DNA from: an uncultured Actinomyces sp.
GTDB taxonomy: Bacteria > Actinomycetota > Actinomycetes > Actinomycetales > Actinomycetaceae
NCBI GenBank assembly: GCA_938030835.1
Contig: CALHID010000256.1
Location: 1-7,609, forward strand
Reading direction: 5' to 3'
Length of the DNA stretch: 7,609 nucleotides
Part shown: positions 4,768 to 7,609 of the stretch, one piece after another
How positions within the stretch are numbered: position 1 is the stretch's first letter
How the letters are laid out: every line of letters starts with the position of its first letter
The notes under the pieces: generated by a model
Told to the model about the DNA's origin: nothing
The model's input: the letters and a program-made list of their open reading frames with translations, nothing else
Database searches by the model: none
Position numbers and translations under genes: made by a program

Positions 4768-7175
4768 CCATTGCTGCACAAGCTCCTAATCCTGCTCAGG
4801 GACTTAGTGGATCTGAAGTAAAAATCCGCGAAGAACAAGGCAAGCTGAACATCACTAAGCTCCCTTCATCGCGATCGCTGGCATCGATTATCCGCGCAAA
4901 TGTCTTGACGCTTTTTAATGCGATCTTGAGTATTGCAATGGTCATCGTGATCATCTTCGGGTCCTGGCAAGATGCCGTTTTCGGCGCAATCATGATCATC
5001 AACGCGGTTATTGGAATTTTCTCCGAGCTCCGTGCAAAGAAAACTTTGGATGATCTTGCAATCGTTGACGCCCCACGGGCGAAGGTACGACGCGATGGGC
5101 GTACCGAGCAGATCGACGTTCAACGCATTGTTCTTGACGATATTGTTGAGCTTTCACTTGGCGATCAAATTGCAGCTGACGGTGAGGTCCTAGAAGTTTC
5201 CGGTTTGGAAATCGACGAATCGATGCTGACGGGCGAATCTCGCCCGGTTCTTAAGCAGGTCGGTGATCGTGTCCTCGCTGGAACATCCGTCGTTTCTGGG
5301 TCTGGAGTAATGCATGTGCAAGCAGTAGGTTCGGACCTGTACGCGCAGGGTATTGCGCGTCATGCGCGGACTTTCTCTCTTGCCACTTCGGAGATCCAAC
5401 AGGGTATTAATAAGATTCTGCGTGTTATTTCTATTGCCCTTCCTCCAATTATTCTTCTGACGCTCTGGTCGCAAACACGAATTGCAGGAGAAGGCACTCC
5501 CTATGCGTGGCAACACGCGTTGGTTCTTGCTGTTGCAAGTGTCGTCGGAATGATTCCGCAGGGATTGGTACTTCTCACCTCCATGAACTTCGCGATCGGT
5601 TCAGCAACGCTGGCGCGCAAAGGCGCTCTTGTTCAGGAGCTTCCTGCAGTTGAAGTCTTGGCTCGTGTTGATGCACTTTGTCTGGATAAGACCGGTACGC
5701 TCACAACCGGTGGGATTCGACTGCGCTCCTTGGAAATCCTTGATCGACAGCGAGAAGATGAGCTTCTACGTGCGCTGTGGGTACTCAACGACGATGGAAC
5801 GAATGCAACCGCGCGGGCAATCAAAGACTATTTGCTCACCAGGGGAGAGCTCTCTGACTTAGATACAGAAGCTTCGCGGACTATTCCCTTCTCCTCTGAA
5901 CGTAAATGGGCAGCATGGGTCACTCAAAGTGCATCAATTGTTATGGGCGCACCTGAGATGCTTATTGATCACGTGGCAACCCTCGAAAGTCTTCGAGCTG
6001 ATATTCGTTCGTATGCCAGTGAGGGCTTGCGAGTATTAGTCGTCGTTCGCTATGACGAGGCCATTGAAGACCAGACTCTTCCGGCAAACCCGTCGCCTCT
6101 TGCCCTCCTGGTTTTGGAAGAAGACTTGCGCGATGACGCGACCGAGACCCTCGCTTACTTCCGTCGCCAGGGTGTGCGTGTACGCATCATTTCGGGCGAT
6201 AGCCCGACTACGGTTGCTGCACTAGCCGCACAGGTCGGATTGCGTTCGCCTAATGGCGATGCTCCTCATGCATTTGACGCTCGGAATCTTCCTGAGGACC
6301 CTACCTCTACTGAATTCCTCTCTATCGTTGAGGCAACAGATGTTTTCGGACGTGTTACCCCCGAACAAAAACGTGCGTTGGTCAAGGCCCTGCAAACTCA
6401 GAAGCACTGTGTTGCCATGACGGGTGATGGTGTCAATGACGCTCTCGCACTTAAAGATGCTGATCTAGGCATCGCGATGGGCAATGGTGCAGCAGCAACC
6501 AAGGCCGTTTCACAATTAGTTTTGGTTGATCAAAAGTTTTCGGTGCTTCCCAGTGTCTTGGCCGAGGGACGTCGCATTATGGCCAATATGGAACGTGTGT
6601 CATCGCTTTTCTTGGCAAAGACGACCTACGCGACACTATTCGTCATTCTTAGTGCAATTTTTGCGTGGCGTTATCCCTTCTTGCCGCGGCATTTTACATA
6701 TGTCGACACCCTAACTATTGGTGTTCCCGCGTTCTTCATCGCCTTAGGCCCCAACAATCGGCGTTATGTTCCAGGCTTCTTGTCTCGAACTTTATCGCTG
6801 GCAATTCCTAGCGGTATCGTTCTGGGAGTTGCGGCTCTTGCTGTGTATTCTTCGGTCGGCAACGGCACGGTACTCGGTTCTACCGCGGCCGCAATGACGG
6901 TTCTGATTGCAGGATTGTGGCTTTTGTCGATCACAGCGAGGCCGCTGGTACCGTGGCGCATAGCCTTGATCTGCGCTATGGCCGTAGCCGGGGTTTTAGG
7001 TGTTCTCCTTCCCTTTGCGCGAGCTTTCTTTGCCTTCCAATGGCCCCCGGCCCCGCTGTGGCTGGCGATTATCGGATCAGGACTTGCTGCCGGCCTCGTG
7101 ATCGAAGCATTCTCGCGGGTGCTCTACATGGGTAAGCTTCGCGAAGCTGAGTCCGAAGGCCGTTCCATAGACTAA
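4764..7175 (+). CDS. CtpE/YoaB-like P-type cation-transporting ATPase, probable Mn2+/Ca2+ pump
   Basis: This is an ATP-driven membrane pump of 803 residues, full length for the family. Helices M1-M2 lie at about 46-88. The actuator domain has TGES at 156-159. M3-M4 lie at about 220-273, with IPQGL at 264-268. The phosphorylation site is DKTGTLT (308-314, D308). The nucleotide-binding region includes MGAPE (394-398). The P-domain has SGDSPTT (477-483), GRVTPEQK (529-536) and TGDGVNDA (553-560). M5-M10 run from about 615 to 785. There is no N-terminal metal-binding domain and no CPC or CPH motif, so it is not a P1B heavy-metal pump; the layout is closer to P2 Ca/Mg-type pumps and recalls mycobacterial CtpE. 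Riboswitch-controlled relatives in streptococci and lactococci move Mn2+ and/or Ca2+. The ATG overlaps the terC stop, so the two are co-translated. M4 has PQGL where SERCA has PEGL, which removes one classical ligand. The ion and direction are inferred from context. Confidence 0.93.
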   Translation: MTIAAQAPNPAQGLSGSEVKIREEQGKLNITKLPSSRSLASIIRANVLTLFNAILSIAMVIVIIFGSWQDAVFGAIMIINAVIGIFSELRAKKTLDDLAIVDAPRAKVRRDGRTEQIDVQRIVLDDIVELSLGDQIAADGEVLEVSGLEIDESMLTGESRPVLKQVGDRVLAGTSVVSGSGVMHVQAVGSDLYAQGIARHARTFSLATSEIQQGINKILRVISIALPPIILLTLWSQTRIAGEGTPYAWQHALVLAVASVVGMIPQGLVLLTSMNFAIGSATLARKGALVQELPAVEVLARVDALCLDKTGTLTTGGIRLRSLEILDRQREDELLRALWVLNDDGTNATARAIKDYLLTRGELSDLDTEASRTIPFSSERKWAAWVTQSASIVMGAPEMLIDHVATLESLRADIRSYASEGLRVLVVVRYDEAIEDQTLPANPSPLALLVLEEDLRDDATETLAYFRRQGVRVRIISGDSPTTVAALAAQVGLRSPNGDAPHAFDARNLPEDPTSTEFLSIVEATDVFGRVTPEQKRALVKALQTQKHCVAMTGDGVNDALALKDADLGIAMGNGAAATKAVSQLVLVDQKFSVLPSVLAEGRRIMANMERVSSLFLAKTTYATLFVILSAIFAWRYPFLPRHFTYVDTLTIGVPAFFIALGPNNRRYVPGFLSRTLSLAIPSGIVLGVAALAVYSSVGNGTVLGSTAAAMTVLIAGLWLLSITARPLVPWRIALICAMAVAGVLGVLLPFARAFFAFQWPPAPLWLAIIGSGLAAGLVIEAFSRVLYMGKLREAESEGRSID

Positions 7176-7193
7176 ACGTGAAGCAAAGCATAA

Positions 7194-7209
7194 AAGAACA
7201 CATGTTCGA
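7194..7209. promoter_or_regulatory. LexA (SOS) box upstream of uvrA
   Basis: The core GAACACATGTTC (7196-7207) fits GAAC-N4-GTTC. The right half extends to GTTCGA, as in the actinobacterial consensus TCGAAC-N4-GTTCGA, while the outer left pair is AA instead of TC, giving 10 of the 12 specified bases. It sits 21 bp upstream of the uvrA -10 box, over the -35 region, where LexA binding would block RNA polymerase. SOS control of uvrA is well known in other bacteria. Confidence 0.75.
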
Positions 7210-7230
7210 CCAAAGCAATGCGTCAACACG

Positions 7231-7236
7231 TAAACT
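7231..7236 (+). promoter_or_regulatory. Putative -10 box of a leaderless uvrA promoter
   Basis: TAAACT (TAnnnT) ends 6 nt before the GTG at 7243, so transcription would begin at or beside the start codon. No useful Shine-Dalgarno is present. TTCGAC (7205-7210) is a possible but distant -35 (20-nt spacer) and overlaps the LexA box. The 67-bp gap after the ATPase gene shows no clear terminator, so read-through from the upstream operon is possible. Confidence 0.5.
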
Positions 7237-7242
7237 AGTGGA

Positions 7243-7609
7243 GTGCATGATCAGTTAATTGTCCGTGGTGCCCGCGAGCATAATCTCAAGGGTGTTGACC
7301 TTGATCTTCCCCGCGACTCGATGATTGTTTTCACCGGTCTATCGGGATCGGGAAAGTCCTCTCTTGCCTTTGACACGATTTTTGCTGAAGGCCAAAGACG
7401 ATACGTTGAATCGCTGTCCTCATATGCGCGTCAGTTTTTGGGACAGATGGATAAGCCTGATGTTGATTTCATCGAGGGGCTTTCTCCAGCAGTCTCGATC
7501 GACCAGAAATCTACCTCGCGTAATCCACGTTCGACAGTCGGTACGATTACCGAAATCCATGACTACTTGCGTCTCTTATTTGCACGCGCGGGGGTAGCCC
7601 ACTGTCCAG
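7243..7609 (+). CDS. uvrA: UvrABC excinuclease subunit A (UvrA), 3'-truncated by the window edge
   Basis: UvrA is the dimeric ABC-type ATPase that finds bulky DNA lesions and loads UvrB. The first 122 codons are visible and the frame stays open to the window end; full-length UvrA is about 950 residues. The start GTG (7243-7245) gives MHDQLIVRGAREHNLKGVDL, the typical N-terminus. Walker A of the first nucleotide-binding domain is GLSGSGKSS (32-40, K38). The invariant block EGQRRYVESLSSYARQFLGQ follows at 49-68, then the EGLSPAVSIDQKSTSRNPRS stretch at 78-97, which contains the Q-loop-like region. The ATP site is intact. The ATG at 7247 is out of frame and stops after three codons. A LexA box and a close -10 lie directly upstream. 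UvrB, its partner, is at the left end of the same window and in the same direction. Confidence 0.98.
   Translation, partial: MHDQLIVRGAREHNLKGVDLDLPRDSMIVFTGLSGSGKSSLAFDTIFAEGQRRYVESLSSYARQFLGQMDKPDVDFIEGLSPAVSIDQKSTSRNPRSTVGTITEIHDYLRLLFARAGVAHCP

Noticed and set aside
7135..7148. 14-bp palindrome AGCTTCGCGAAGCT near the end of the ATPase gene
   Set aside because: It lies in coding sequence, leaves almost no loop, has no T-tract after it and ends about 25 bp before the stop, so there is no support for a terminator or operator role.
4764..7175. Reading the ATPase as a P1B heavy-metal pump or KdpB
   Set aside because: There is no CPC/CPH motif in M4 and no N-terminal metal-binding domain, and no kdpA or kdpC neighbours. 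Ten membrane helices and the P2-like layout fit CtpE/YoaB better.
7176..7242. Terminator after the ATPase gene
   Set aside because: The only complementary arms (ACGTG at 7176-7180 and CACGT at 7227-7231) are 46 nt apart and no T-run follows, so no intrinsic terminator can be supported.
7325..7597. 90-codon plus-strand frame near the right end
   Set aside because: It lies in a different frame over the real uvrA start, whose own frame (from 7243) encodes an unmistakable UvrA N-terminus.

Overview
The window looks like chromosomal core DNA from an actinobacterium of only moderate G+C (about half G+C by eye), plausibly a low-GC member of the Actinomycetales/Actinomycetaceae type. This rests on the actinobacterial flavour of UvrA, UvrB and the CtpE-like P-type ATPase, on the GTG starts of five of the six genes in view (the sixth, uvrB, lacks its start), on apparently leaderless promoters with TAnnnT -10 boxes, and on a LexA box of the GAAC-N4-GTTC type. 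The genus cannot be fixed from the sequence alone. No rRNA, tRNA, CRISPR array, insertion sequence or other mobile element was seen.

Layout, left to right. (1) Positions 2-1834 (+) hold the 3' seven-eighths of uvrB. An 11-bp perfect hairpin follows, and a probable promoter overlaps it. (2) Positions 1916-2668 (+) encode a phosphatidylcholine synthase (Pcs) of the CDP-alcohol phosphotransferase family. (3) Positions 2644-3558 (-) encode an unrecognised protein with a soluble N-terminal half and four C-terminal membrane segments. It converges on pcs and overlaps it by 25 bp. (4) The region 3559-3765 is a divergent control region. It holds the putative start region of the minus-strand gene and, on the plus strand, a well-conserved yybP-ykoY (Mn2+-sensing) riboswitch. 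(5) Positions 3766-4767 (+) encode a TerC-family membrane protein, and 4764-7175 (+) encode a ten-helix P-type cation ATPase. The two overlap by ATGA and clearly form one operon. (6) Positions 7243-7609 (+) are the 5' end of uvrA, preceded by a LexA/SOS box and a -10 element placed for leaderless transcription.

How the genes fit together. The two ends of the window, uvrB and uvrA, encode the damage-recognition and damage-loading parts of nucleotide excision repair. Between them sits what I interpret as a manganese-efflux operon: a Mn2+ riboswitch controlling a TerC-family exporter and a P-type ATPase together. Both transporter families are known separately as targets of this riboswitch class. 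A single riboswitch leader in front of a translationally coupled pair of both types is the most interesting system here. The leader contains mutually exclusive helices that would let the 3' strand of aptamer helix P1 either close the aptamer or pair with the terC ribosome-binding site, which predicts a translational ON switch. The phosphatidylcholine synthase gene is a second notable point, because it implies membrane phosphatidylcholine made from choline in a Gram-positive lineage.
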